This document shows positions 40,416 to 53,155 of a DNA stretch of 64,000 bases, piece by piece. Origin of the DNA: Glossina fuscipes (lineage: Eukaryota > Arthropoda > Insecta > Diptera > Glossinidae); assembly GCF_014805625.2 (NCBI RefSeq), contig NW_023998485.1:927040-991039 (forward strand), written 5' to 3'. Below the pieces are notes generated by a model. The model had not been told where the DNA came from and made no database searches. It saw only the letters and a program-made list of their open reading frames with translations. A program made the translations under genes and the position numbers. Each line of letters begins with the position of its first letter. The stretch's first letter is position 1.

Positions 40416-43400
40416 TTTGGTAAATCTCGCAGAAGAAAGTTTGGCTCATACAAAATCTCTCATTTTTGGCAGCACCCGCTGGGTTTAGTCTAATTACACT
40501 ACGTAGGTAGATGTTAAATAAAGTGAGAATTATTATATAAGAGCCACCAGTGCACCAGTGTAAGTTTCTACAATAATCTTTGATGAGGAAAACTTACAGA
40601 TTGTTACGTTTGAAACTTTATGAACCATTTCTTACTAGTATTTTTATAGTGGTACTACGTTGTACTTAGCTGTATCTGTCATGGCCAGATGCCGTAGATA
40701 CGAGTCGCCGTCAGACGATATTAATACAAATAGATTTATTTTGAGCACAGGACCTTAAGTACGGGACAAACTTGTAGCTCTGGCTCCTGTTCATCGTCGT
40801 CGCAAGATACTTTGCGAAATTTTGTTGAGGTAATGCTGTACCATTTATTATTATAAGATGGGACGAGTCTTTTCATTTTGTAATCCTTTAGCAATTTCTG
40901 TTCTCCTTCCGCAAGACAATCTGGACAGCAATAGCAGCCCTGGCGGCATGAAAACCAAGGATTCCCGTTGACACATTTCCCGGCGGCTGTCTCGTGATAC
41001 GCTTACCTTAATGATCGTACAATCTTTAATCTACAATATTTTTTTGATCGCCTGGATAAGATCAAGTGACACATAAAATTTTTGGTAGCATTTTTTTAAG
41101 TTTAAACCGAACGCCGTTACGCCACGTTTTGTCAAATGTTAGATACATCTCGCAAAATTTCAATTTCGCACAATTCCTCTAATCTGTGGCATTCTTTTAC
41201 GGTTTCATACCACTTCTAAAATCGAATACGTTGCTTTGGTTTAAGAAATACATATCCGAATACACCGACTAGTTTCCAAGAAACGAAGAAATGGAGCATC
41301 CTGACGAAATTTGGAAAAACGTTTTTTCAAACATTATGAACTTAAAATGTTAACTGCGCTCTCTGCTTTTTTCGTTCTTTCGTTAGTTTCAATTTTCTTA
41401 TTATGTATACATAGTTTTATTCGTTGTAAATTTGGCACGATGCTTTTCTACTAACAGCGTCTCGACGCAATCATCTATTGGAGTTTCACAACCGCAATTA
41501 TTTCGAATACCTTCTCCCCTCACCTCAAATATTCAGAAGAAGATTACATTTTATTTCAGTACTAACTTATCGTTGTAGTATTTCGAGGATTTTCCTCGGT
41601 AATAGTTGCAGTAAGATCAACAATGCATAGTTAGAAATTTCAACGTTCCAAATCTCTTCTTTTTGTACGAGTAGCTTTAGTTTCAAAAAAATTATATTTT
41701 CTTGAAACTTAAATTGAACGTTTATATTTATATTTATTTCAAACATACGCGGCGATATCAAGTCAGCTGTAGCACGTATATTAATAGGTTCGTCACTTTT
41801 AAAACCATTGTGCCGTCACTTTCCAATGATCGTTTTCTGCCCAAATAGAATCTTTTTACATACGTAACACAGCGAACAATAAACTTCTCGAAATTTTGTA
41901 AACGTTTCCGAGCTTCAATAAAGTATCCAACATACATCTGAACACATTTAGATGATATACAAAGAAGTGAGCTGTAGCGAAACTAACACTTAACATCTAG
42001 ACGATGAGTGAAAAAAATGGATGATTTTTTCTTGATTTTGATATTTCATTGGGATGATTGGATTCCTTTGTTATTATGTCCTTTAATAGTTATATCGTTT
42101 TCCTATATGGGGCCGTTGGCGGTCATTTCATTCAACAACATTCTACTCTTGCTTGAAGTTCAACATCTTTTTTAAAAAAGTTCGCTGCATGTATTATACA
42201 TTTTCCTAACCCATTTACCCACTTCTCCATTCTGAAAAGTTCTTATGCAAGGACGTGTTATGTTATGTGCTTTTGAGCTCGTGACGTTGTCATGTTTGTC
42301 GTATCTTCTTCTGTTGCAAAACCCGGCTCTTGAATAGGAAATACGTCTACAGTAGAAATTATATTCCTTTTTTTTCGATAAAAAAGTAATGACAGATTCA
42401 ACAGTGTCGATAGAAATTTTGCACCCACTTGCTTTATGTTCAAACTTTCAAGAAAAAGTAACCTTATAAAATTCCCTTCACCAATTTTGTAGTAAATACT
42501 AAGAACATTATTTAAACTTTTTAAATAATAATAGGCGTAATATAATTCTTACATGCCGTATCGTGTTCTTTGGTTGCCTGGAAGCCTTTATATCACTGAT
42601 AAGGGCGCCATGGATTCCTTTGACTGTTTTCAACGCTTTTCTACACTTAACTATGTTTCAACCAAAAATTTCAAACAAATTTTTTTATAAATCCTAACAA
42701 ACTCTTAAATATATTAAATTCTGCTCTCCGCGCTCGCTCGCCATAGTCAGGCACGAGCAGTAATTTGTTGAACACATAACTGAAAGTGCTACCAAAACAA
42801 ACGTCGGTTCGTTTATTTTTTCTTTTTTTTTTAAATCATCTTTTTCTGTTTTCTGTGTAAATATGTCTACGTTAAAGAGAAAACATTTTTACAACTAAAT
42901 CTTGTACCCCAGTTCTGATAAGCCATCTATCGTTCGTGGAAAATTAATATACACTGCAATTAAGCAAGTACGTGCCTTCAATTATTTGCTCTACAAATGA
43001 CTCAGTTTCTCCTGCGATAAACGGATGGATAATTGAATTCACTTATTGAGTGCAAATAGGCGCAAGAAGTAAACATTTCTTTCTTTCGCTGTTGTAAATA
43101 AGATGATGTTTTCAGTATACCGTAAAAGCATTAAATTATTTGAACGAAGACTTGAACACTTTGCCAAACAAAATATCGTTCGATTATTCATTTTTAGTTA
43201 TACAGCTTCAATGATGAAACAAAAGAAATTTTCACAGCCACACCACGAATTTCGGCACTTCATGAAACAAATTATAAAACCGCATTATGGATCTCTATTC
43301 AAATACAAACATGCACATACATGCATACACTGATAAATGAAAGCTTTAATATTCAAAATTTATCAACAATAATAACAAGAAAACCAACTAAAAACACAAA

Positions 43401-46400
43401 CATAAATAAATAATGAAAAATATATAAAACTTAAAGAAAAAGAGGAAAAAATATAACATAAATAAATGAGAGAACTCATATAAATTTTGAATTTAAAGTT
43501 ACGGTTATTCAGCTCTTGATTGTAAATATTGTGCAATGGATACACTCAGAATTTTTTTTCTTTGAATCCAAAACAAGAATTAGGAGAAACATTTGCAACT
43601 TTTTTTATTTTTATTTATTTCGTTTTTTTTTTTTTTTTTTTTTCTTTTTTAATCAATATTAAAGTCTTTAAATAATAGAACAAATCTGTTGATAAACAGA
43701 ATAGAAAAGCACAACAAAAAACAAAGAAACAATATCATATATTTAAGTGTAAGATAATTTTGTGAAATATATTAAACTTTAAAAAAATTTTTAGATAAAG
43801 GTAGAAAGATATACTAAATATAAATACTTTGACATATAAAGAAATACAAATTTATTTGTGTATGTTTTTATTTTGTAAGCGAAATACATTTTTTGGGTTT
43901 AAAAGCGTTTTTCTAATCATTTTTACAGGCAATTATTTTGAGAATTTGTAAAATATCTAATTTTTTATAAATTTTAATATTTTTTTTATATGAACAAATA
44001 TCTTTAAATAACAAATAAACATTATAATATAGGGGTAAGCGTGTGCATTAGATAACACCTTAAATAATTTGCGAGTAATATAAGACCTAAGAAATCATGT
44101 GAAATGACTTCAATAAAAACTAATGCAAACACAAATTATTTTTAATAATTTTTTTAAATATTTCTACTCTAATTTTTCTTGTAATCGGTTAAGAAACAAT
44201 GACATAATATTTATGCCCACTATCTCAAATATGCTTCGAATATTGATCAGCAAACATATTCTCCTTGGGATTTTGATCCAATTTTGCGATGCGCCATATT
44301 GAAAGAACTAGATAATCCCAAAAATTGCGCAAGAGTTCACACCGTTGCAGTCTTACGCGCGCTATAGCCGCATGAGTAGTCGAGTAAGTGAGAATCGCGA
44401 TTACCAAAGCAATGTTTCTCTGTTCAAATCTAAGTACGTTACGGCATAGTTTACATACGTAAAAGCATAACATTTATCGACTATCGACCCCACTAAGCTG
44501 CGGTCAGTCCCTATCTTTTTCTATATTGTCACTTCTTCATCGCAGGGTTATACAGTGTTATACAGTGTTATAAAGGAACCTCCCATGAATAATTAATCAA
44601 ACCAAAGAGAAAAGAAAAATGTGATGGGTTCATATTTACATTTATCCTTTACCAAAGTCAAAGTACGCCACAATCCCATGAAAGCTACAGTACAAATAGA
44701 ACGACCGAGACATAACCGTCCACTTTGAATTTTATTGTTTTCTGGCGAACGCATTTTGCCAGTCAGTGTCGGCAGAAAACATGTTCATTGGGGCAGCTTC
44801 CTTTACTAAATGCAACGCAATAAATCTGATGCAGGAATTTATACCATAATATTTGAAAATCGAAAATAAGTGTTTTCTACACAGTTCATTTAAGCGGTAA
44901 TAACGGCACTGTTAATAGTTTTCGAAATGCGTATTGTTTTTTTTTTCGATTGGAAGAATCTATAATGGTATAATAATATTTGAAGGGGATTACTAAAAAG
45001 AAATTATTTTGAAAAACATTAAAAAAACACCAAAAGTATTCCCGCCAAGAAAGTTTAATTTAAGGAGCTTTGCGGTCGTAACTGTTGCATCTGTTGCAAA
45101 TTTTTATTAAAAGAATAAGCAAAGCCAACCTCTTAACGTAGATGTCTATAAACTCTACCTATCTATGGAGAAATAGGAATTACGAAAATATTGATTTTTT
45201 TATCATCAGCGAGTGCTTAAGATGAACGGTTGAATTTTCAAAAAAAAAAAAATATATTTTCTATTAGCGAATATTTGAATTAACTTATCGAAAATCCCAT
45301 GCGTGCGGTGGTTTAGAATGCTGTTTGGAAAATATTGTAAAACAAATCGAATGACAAAATTGAAAATTGTTGAAGTTATGTTATTTGCCGTTTTCAAAAG
45401 TCATTTTTCGAAGAGAACACGTTTCAATTTTAGAAATGTGTTACAGACATATTTCTTATTATAATACATTTTTTGATTAATTTTTCCCCAGAAAAACTTC
45501 TATATTCAAAAATTCTCACCTTACTCTTGCAAACTTATTTATCAGAAGACAACTTGTGCGCCTGCGAAGCAGGAAACGGCAAGAAAATTTATAATCTTCT
45601 AACGGAAAGTATAATTAGCATCAAAATCTGCACACTTTCAATTTGTTGGGCTTTAGCCTTATACCTGCTCCGCGGTCGTCTCAGTGACCCTTATTTAACG
45701 TATTTGTTTGTTTGTTAAATACTTTATAAACGATATCGGTTAGGATATTAAGAACATTAAAAATGACAGCAAAAAGGACATTAAACGAAATGTTTCCATC
45801 GGATGTTCATTTGACACACACAGTTCGTTTAGAGCGTTTGCGAAATTTCCTGCCTCCATTTTGTAGAAAGTTCAAAGCATCTATTAAGCCAATGAAAGAT
45901 GAGCGATGTCGACTACTTCAAATGCAAAAATTGACAAGTTAGGTAATGTGCTTATTAAAGGAAATTACTCAATGAAAAATATTATTCTCTCATTATCCAG
46001 TTTTCGAGATTGCAAACTGCAACGGAAACATTCTCTCCCTGTTGTTAACAGATTGTGAGATGGTGGAAATCTTTATAAAAACCATCATTAAAAATTTCAG
46101 GACTCAAAATATAAAATGATTCTCTTCTCCGTCAATTACCTGAAAGATGGTTACTTTTTCAACGGCTTTTACGAAATTGTTAATTGAATTCCCTTTCATA
46201 CCACTAGTTACTAAACTCTTAATAGTTTCTTTTCTAGTACCGCAATTAAGTTTCGATCCATTTCAATTCTAAGTGGTGGGCAGCAATGATTTATTATAAA
46301 ATACAGTCTTTACAAGTTTAGATATATACTTTTTTATAAAATTGTACATAATTAGCATTTAAAACAAAAATAAATCTTCCTCCTTATCATGATCGTCTCA

Positions 46401-47280
46401 TACATATATATAATTTAAATTTTTACTACAAAATTAAAACATTTTTCTCAAGAAGCAATTGAAAATTCATAAGAATTTTGAAAATACAAAAATTGCTATT
46501 AAAAAAAGCCAGAAATTCTAAACAAGTATAAAATAAGCTGCATTATTAAAGCCGTACGAAAATTACAGTTGAGGGAAAATGATAGCATTTCTCAATAAAA
46601 AGAGAAAAAAAAAAAAAAAATTATAAAATATCATTGAACACAATTTAGAATTTAATGGAATTCAAAACTCGGTATCTCGTTGTATATGATAAATAAAATG
46701 CTGCCAATTAAAATAACAAAAAAGAAAATTTCAAATTAAGCATAGATGATAAAAGACACTAACAACACTTTTAGTATCATTCTTCATAGTAAATAAAAAA
46801 TAGATAAAAAATGTGTGACTACATTGTAAAATGGAATCATTGTAGTAAATCATATAAAAAACAAATAAAACAAAGAATTTAAAGCAAATTTTTAATATTA
46901 ATTCACGGAAGGAATTAATTACAATAGCGCATAACAAATAATTATAAAACATGTAAACAAATAGCTAGAAATCAGTATAAACAAGGATCACATTAATCAC
47001 TATTCGTCGCATTTCACCTTCATGATAAATAATGAATAAAAAGTTAAAAATAAAAAGCAATTAACGGAGATAAATTTGAAAACATTCTAAACGAAAATTT
47101 TTTATAAGACTAAGACAGAATTTCCAAAAAGCCTGCAATTCATTTTTTACCGAATATTGTCGAATTTACCGAAGAAAAACTGGAAACTTTTACTCATCAA
47201 AAAAGAAGAATTTATTATTTGCTAAAAGTGTTTTCTTTTACTTTTCAACAAAGCTACCGGTTTCTGATCATTTAAATGCG
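40416..47280. other. intergenic or distal region, nothing recognised
   Basis: AT-rich; short frames only (for example 44225-44473 minus, 45473-45718 plus), none with a domain. A short direct repeat ttatacagtg occurs near 44548-44567. Confidence 0.45.
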
Positions 47281-47284
47281 TCCC

Positions 47285-47286
<2 letters not shown>

Positions 47287-47327
<41 letters not shown>
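47287..47327. repeat. (TG)n microsatellite
   Basis: About 20 perfect TG units. Confidence 0.97.
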
Positions 47328-47328
<1 letters not shown>

Positions 47329-47329
47329 T

Positions 47330-50060
47330 GATATTAATATAACTGTTTAAATTGTTAGGAATGCTTTTAAAATTTTATTTTTGATCGATTTTTGACGTCT
47401 TTAAAATATCTGTTTAAAATCTTGCATACCTTTTGGGAGCAAACTTTATCTTTTATGGCAAGCAAAAGTTTATTAACTCTGCGTTGGTCATACAAAAACA
47501 ACGTAATCCACCAGCTCCTTGTCGGCAAACTCCGTACGAAAACACGTTCGTTTAAGAATTTTCTATGCCAAATGGTCGAATTTTTCGTATTCTATGACGA
47601 ACATTGGCCCAGAATATAAATTTATCACACACACACACCGTAAGTTTTCCAATAAATTGTAAGCCTAAAATACATGTGGAACTTTTAGTATTTTATGGCT
47701 TAATAGCCTATAGTACTTAATTGTAATTTCAAAATGCAGCATTTTTTTTCTCATTTTCTTTTCATGTCGCAATTAAGTTTTCGTATCGCTGATGAGCGTC
47801 ATAATTTCCGGCTATAAGTCTTTCTTAACTAAAAGAACTACACGTAACAGTTAATGCATTAACCTTATTGTGATGATTTCTGCAACAGTGTTATTAAGCT
47901 TAGCTTCTCAGTTAACTTTCTCGCCTTTATCTTCCTTCCATTGCTTTCCGAATTCAACTAAATTGTTTTGAAGCCATTCAGAATTATCTCTCTTGAAACG
48001 TTCAGCATTGTATTTAAGTAAAGTTTATTGACTACCAAAAAACTCTCTAGACGTGGACACATTGTTAATGGTTTATTACCGGCAATACGCAACGGTGTTG
48101 TCCGTGTGTCACTTTCTAATTGTTATAAAAAATGTCTATCTTAGTAACACATTCATCTAATTTTCTTTAATGTAAATGTTTCTTTAATGATTTACTCAAT
48201 CCTTTGTGCAGCGGTTTAACTGGCTGCTTGGGTGACTATTTTATCGTTTTCTCTATCGGGTTTACCTGTTTTATTCAAATTGCAAGTAAAGACTTGTGCA
48301 ATTTTGCGCAAATATTAAACTACTAATCAATTTCCATTATACATTTAAAAGATAATACATTTCCGATAAAGCTCGTTTAAAAATTTAATTAGTTATTGAA
48401 ATCTCGTTACTCAACTTAATTTTCGTTTTCTTTAAAATATCCTTAATAATATTCCAAGGGTAAAACAATCAATTTTACAGTTTCAATCATCATTCATATT
48501 TAGGGCAATTTTAAATGGAACTTTTTTAGGACTTTACATATGCCGATAAATAGAAATTATAGACTAAAAGTAATAATTCTTCTTCAACGGTAATAATAAA
48601 AGAATAAAACATTTAAAAATCTAAACTAGATGCATTTAAAAACAAATTTTTAACATAAAATAACAAAAACAACTTATGAAAAAAAAGTTTTTTTAAATTA
48701 TGCAAGTAAAAATTTTACATAAAAATAATATAAAATTTACTAATAACTTTCTAAATGTGTAAGTTTATAAATATATCTTAAAATAATTTACCATAACAAA
48801 CTAGTAAGTAAAGGATAATAACACAAAAGAAAAGCAGATATATAACTGATAATACTGGTTTTTTAAGGTCATTATAGTCCTAAGCGTATACACACAAAAT
48901 ATAAGAACACATTGAAAGCCATTAGCCAGAAATCGTAAAAGAAACCCAACTAAACTAAAATAACAAATATTAACAAATGAATATAAAGGAAAAAAAGAAA
49001 TTATCAATAATATTTTATATGTTTTTTCATAAGAGAAAATAGTAAAAAGGAAAACAAATTTCTTTTAATTAATAATTCAAACACACTGTCAGAAATATTT
49101 TGTGAATTTCGTGAGACTCTCTTATAAAATGAAAGGCGTTTTATAATGTATCAGTAACCGCTGAATAGAAATCCTTCTCATCATACCTTCATTTAATGTT
49201 TCAATTGAATAAACCGAAACAAAAAAACAGAAACTTTTTTCAACAATAAAAAGTTGAAAATAAATAAATATATATGTACGCATAAGTAAGATATAGGTTT
49301 TTTTAAGATTTTATTTATATATAATTGAGTTTAAGTAAAAAAACGAGGTAGCAATAAAATTTCTTATCTTTTTTGAAAAAAAAATTAATAATTGAAATAA
49401 AAATTACACTATAAAAACAAATAATAATATAAAAATTTAGTTACTTGTAGTGATTTAATTATTATTGTAAATCATTATAACCGGGATTCGGTAGTGATGA
49501 CTTTAATCAAACGCAATTCTCTCTCTTCAACGAATTATTTTCATCATACATTCTGGGCTATCAAATACATTCTTCATTATATGCGATGCTGTTAAACATC
49601 GGTTTTATTCCTTTCGATTTATTGAAATTTTCTTTTATAAGTTTTGAAATTATGAATAGTTCCCATAAATGTTTACAGACTTCATATTTAAAGCTCGATT
49701 CAAAGCTTGATTTGATTTTCAGGTAAATGCCTTTAAAGAAAATTTCTCTTTAGAAAATTTCTGATTAGATATTTATGGAAATAAAAAAGTTTCTCTTTAG
49801 AAAATTTCTGTTTTGAAAGTTTCTTCAAGAATTTACTTTAAAGACACTTATCTGTAAATGCTTTATACGACTTAAAGTAACAAATCAATTAAAAAAATTC
49901 TGATTGCCAAGCATAGTTTGTCAACCAAAGTAAAAAAAACAAACAAAAAGCAACAATTAATAATAATAACAAATACGTGTATTTAAGAAAAGACACAACA
50001 CAGCATACACAAAGACAAGACAAAACAGTTTCTTTTTAGTTGTTCTTTTCTTATAATAAC
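47330..50060. other. intergenic or distal region, nothing recognised
   Basis: AT-rich. A 21-base word, tttctctttag followed by aaaatttctg, occurs at 49743-49763 and again at 49790-49810 as a short local duplication. Confidence 0.45.
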
Positions 50061-50068
50061 ATAAGCAC

Positions 50069-50119
50069 ATGGCTGCAGTTGGAGCTCAAAACTTTAAAGG
50101 ATTAAATTATCGACATAAG
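50069..50119 (+). CDS. possible short first coding exon
   Basis: ATG followed by 16 codons (MAAVGAQNFKGLNYRHK) ends exactly at a strong donor aag/gtaagc. The next T-rich acceptor (atttttag ending at 50209) would give only a few codons before a stop, so the true partner exon, if any, lies further on. The sequence is more protein-like than its surroundings, but no gene is recognised. Confidence 0.25.
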
Positions 50120-50209
50120 GTAAGCCTTAACCTTTGAAGTTATAAAATATTGATAAATAATTAACTTATTTCAATGAATTTTTAATTTTTAATTATTTTT
50201 ATTTTTAGA

Positions 50210-51370
50210 AAAAGTGAGAGATTATCCTAAGGTCAGTAGCACATTAATGTGTACATATTTTGGTTATTATCTTTTCAACCAAAATACTTCGTTTAATTTC
50301 AGTCATTTCTTGACGGCGAGGCTAACGAAATGTTGTGACTACTATTATAGCTTCTTATTTAACAATGTAGAGCATTTGGCATGGAGAATAGCACTACCAC
50401 TTGCTTATCGACTTGCAGTCAACTTGCGCTGACTTCTTAAAAAATCTCATTTCCGACGTTGCAGTATATTTAATTTTTTGCGTGAAGTTAGACAATGCTG
50501 CAAGTATTTTATGTATTTCAAAGAATTCGAAGCCTAAAAATGTGCATCAATAAAGACATGAACAATGCCTACATATTGCACGTTGAGGTGCATATGAGGA
50601 GCTTACACGTTTGTTAAATATTTGCTAAATTGTAATTACCGCTACATTTTTGTGGAGTGTATCACATACTTTGGTATAAACTAATGGAAAAAAGAACACA
50701 AATCGGCAAAGATAAGCTGACAACAACAAAAAGGCAAAGATTTGGAAGGTTTACCTCGGTTTGTTTCGTCTTTTGCCATTAGCGATCCGAGCTCACGTTA
50801 TCGCTTATCCGCTGCATAGCCCGTGGTAAACGTGTGTTAGGTAAGAGAATTTTGGATGGGCTAACCATTTATTGTACTTTTTGATTCAGACGTCGCTTGT
50901 GAACTGTGTGAAGCTGCCTCTCCAAAATGCTGTGATGTGTGCACGTCTTCGATCTAAAGATTGGAGTTTTCGAAGTACTTTTGAAGGGTTTTCTTACATT
51001 GGCCTAAGAATGAAAGCTACAGAAATTCATTTGATAATATTGGACGATTGTTCCCATACAAAGCACTGCTTTGACAAAATCGCTATAAGGCAACATTTTT
51101 GGCATATTGAATAAATGTGGAAATTTTGGTTGGGATGCCAGCATTACTATTATGATTTAGTATGTGATGAAAATTGATACAAATCACTAATATAAGGTAC
51201 AGATTTTTTTCAAGTTTTTACTTCAAAAGATATTAATATACATTAAATGTAAATTGTAGACAGAATAAAAATATAAACATTGCAGTCGGCCTCGGTCCAT
51301 CACTAAATGTCTCACACTACTTTGCTTAATACATTATTTACACAAAACGCCACCTTTTGCAAAAGAAGAC
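50210..51370. other. intergenic or distal region, nothing recognised
   Basis: Frames 50214-50432 and 50872-51114 show no domain. Sequence is moderately AT-rich. Confidence 0.4.
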
Positions 51371-51371
51371 A

Positions 51372-51505
51372 TTATATGGGTATTGGTCTAAAAATGGTCG
51401 CACCCGAACCGTTTTCAATGACTTTTGTTTTTCGGGTCAAAACACGTCGATGGGCCAAATCTCACCAAAGTACATATATCAAAAACTGCGACCTTCAGGT
51501 TGCAC
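51372..51505 (+). repeat. dispersed repeat, copy 2
   Basis: Aligns by eye with 19858-19990 (shared words cccgaacc.ttttcaat, gggtcaaa, tcaccaaa). Copy 2 lacks the GACA-type array that follows copy 1. Confidence 0.55.
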
Positions 51506-51799
51506 AAAAAAGAAGAATCGACTGATATCAGATGAAAAAATTTAGATCACTTCAAAAATTGCTATTGAATTGATCGGTGTGATGAAAGGTCAAAGGAAAT
51601 TTCAAGTCATTCGGAATGTTGTATACATCTTCACAAACTTAATATATTTTGTAATGCAATTGATGTTATGTGATGAAAACGAGACAGTTGTAGATACAGT
51701 ACTTTTGAGCTTTTTACAAATTCAATAATAACATCGATTACACCGTTTTGTATGAGAATGAAGTATAGAAGGTTTACAATTTAAAAAAAAAATTGTTTC

Positions 51800-52270
51800 A
51801 GAAAATTCAACACATTGAAGGTAGAATACAGTTTGTTATAATCAACGAAATCTGAGGGTTTAGAATTTGGAAGGTCCGAATTATTATATTATGAAAGCAA
51901 GAACAGCAATCGAAGAAGTAAAGAAGAGAGTTATCATTTACACCGCAGAGCGAGCAAACAGGGGAAATATTGTTGTCAACACAATGTTCGAGCGTCATTT
52001 TGGTGCACCCTAAAGGTAATCTAATTAATTTAGAAATTTGATGTCGTCGCACTTTAGAATTCGTTAAACAGCCGCTAATGAACAGTTTATCATAATATAC
52101 TGACCTGGTGAGGTTTCATGCCTTAATTGCTGGCTTTTTTGTATGTGTATGGTCATTAGTGAAACGTTGGAGTAGTTAAAATTGTTGGTAACGTTAAACG
52201 GAGAGAGAGAAAGAGACAATTTACCTAATTTAAAATATATAAGAATGCACATCATAATGGCATTAAAATT
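51800..52270 (-). mobile_element. 3' fragment of a non-LTR retrotransposon
   Basis: On the minus strand, 51807-52052 reads LIRLPLGCTKMTLEHCVDNN, then ISPVCSLCGVNDNSLLYFFD and C. This matches the LR.GHT.LTH....P.C..CG....H.L..C pattern of the C-terminal zinc-finger region of RNase-H-bearing LINEs (I, R1, Loa groups). The His of GHT and the late His-Cys are altered (GCT, FFDC). Preceding codons (TNSKVRRHQISK) fit, but upstream the reading is lost. Old fragment. Confidence 0.55.
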
Positions 52271-52950
52271 TTTCGAAGAATATATAAGAAAAGTAGCAAA
52301 TTTATTTCTGAAATCTTTTTGTTTTCTATAGCAGAAAGGATGTCTTTATATATTATAAATTTGTTTCTTGTATTACGAATTATATTGGTTAATGCAGTGA
52401 GTATAGCGTTAATCTAAGTAGGACCGTAAAGGAATATATTGAAAGCAAAAATAGGATTATTGGATTCTTGACAAAAATTCTGAGGAAACTTGTTTTAGTA
52501 TATTTTCAGAGTCATCAGTGAAAACAAATTAGTAATCCTTAAACTTGACTTGGGAGACTACGAAACGGGTTGAAGTTTTGAAGCTTGAATCTGCGAACAG
52601 CTCTCTGCATAAACACAAGAAATATTGAGAAATAAAGTGCAATTTTTGTCTTTTATTGGCTTAATGGAGAAAGACACAGATAGAGTTCTTGGAGTATACC
52701 GACTTTTGACAGACTATTGGGTGAATGGAAATTGTAGATAAGGTTTTTGAAAAGTTTGAGGCTGCCTTTAAATTCAATCAATCCAAAAGTGATAGCATTT
52801 GGCTCATACAAATACGAGGGTCTGAATCTTTCTGACTACAGTGGGTGAGAAACAGTTATTTCAATGAAATCTCATTTTTTAAAAGCCTATGGTTAACTCT
52901 TCAAGTCTCTTACATTTTCATACGACTCACTCTTCATCTCCTGTTGTCGT
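52271..52950. other. intergenic or distal region, nothing recognised
   Basis: No recognised coding sequence; may contain further decayed LINE sequence upstream of the fragment above. Confidence 0.35.
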
Positions 52951-52954
52951 CGAG

Positions 52955-53155
52955 TCATTGCGATACTGTTATGACAAACTTAACAAATTGCCGCTCGTTC
53001 CCTTCACACGGCGTATCGGCTATTTTGATGGGTGGGTACAAACCACATATAACGATTTCATATAAGGTGCGTTCTTGATCACGACTTACACGCAATGATT
53101 CCAGGTAGTTGGATGTTGATTCATCTGATGCTGATTTGCACTTCCAGCGACCCAT
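52955..53155 (-). CDS. unassigned ORF or exon (66 codons)
   Basis: Begins MGRWKCKSASDESTSNYLES and ends FVKFVITVSQ; balanced amino-acid composition unlike neighbouring AT-rich frames. A consensus donor cgt/gtaagt (complement of about 53085-53093) lies inside the frame after NYLESLR, so it could be a 22-residue first exon rather than a full ORF. No family recognised. Confidence 0.25.
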   Translation of the reverse strand: MGRWKCKSASDESTSNYLESLRVSRDQERTLYEIVICGLYPPIKIADTPCEGNERQFVKFVITVSQ

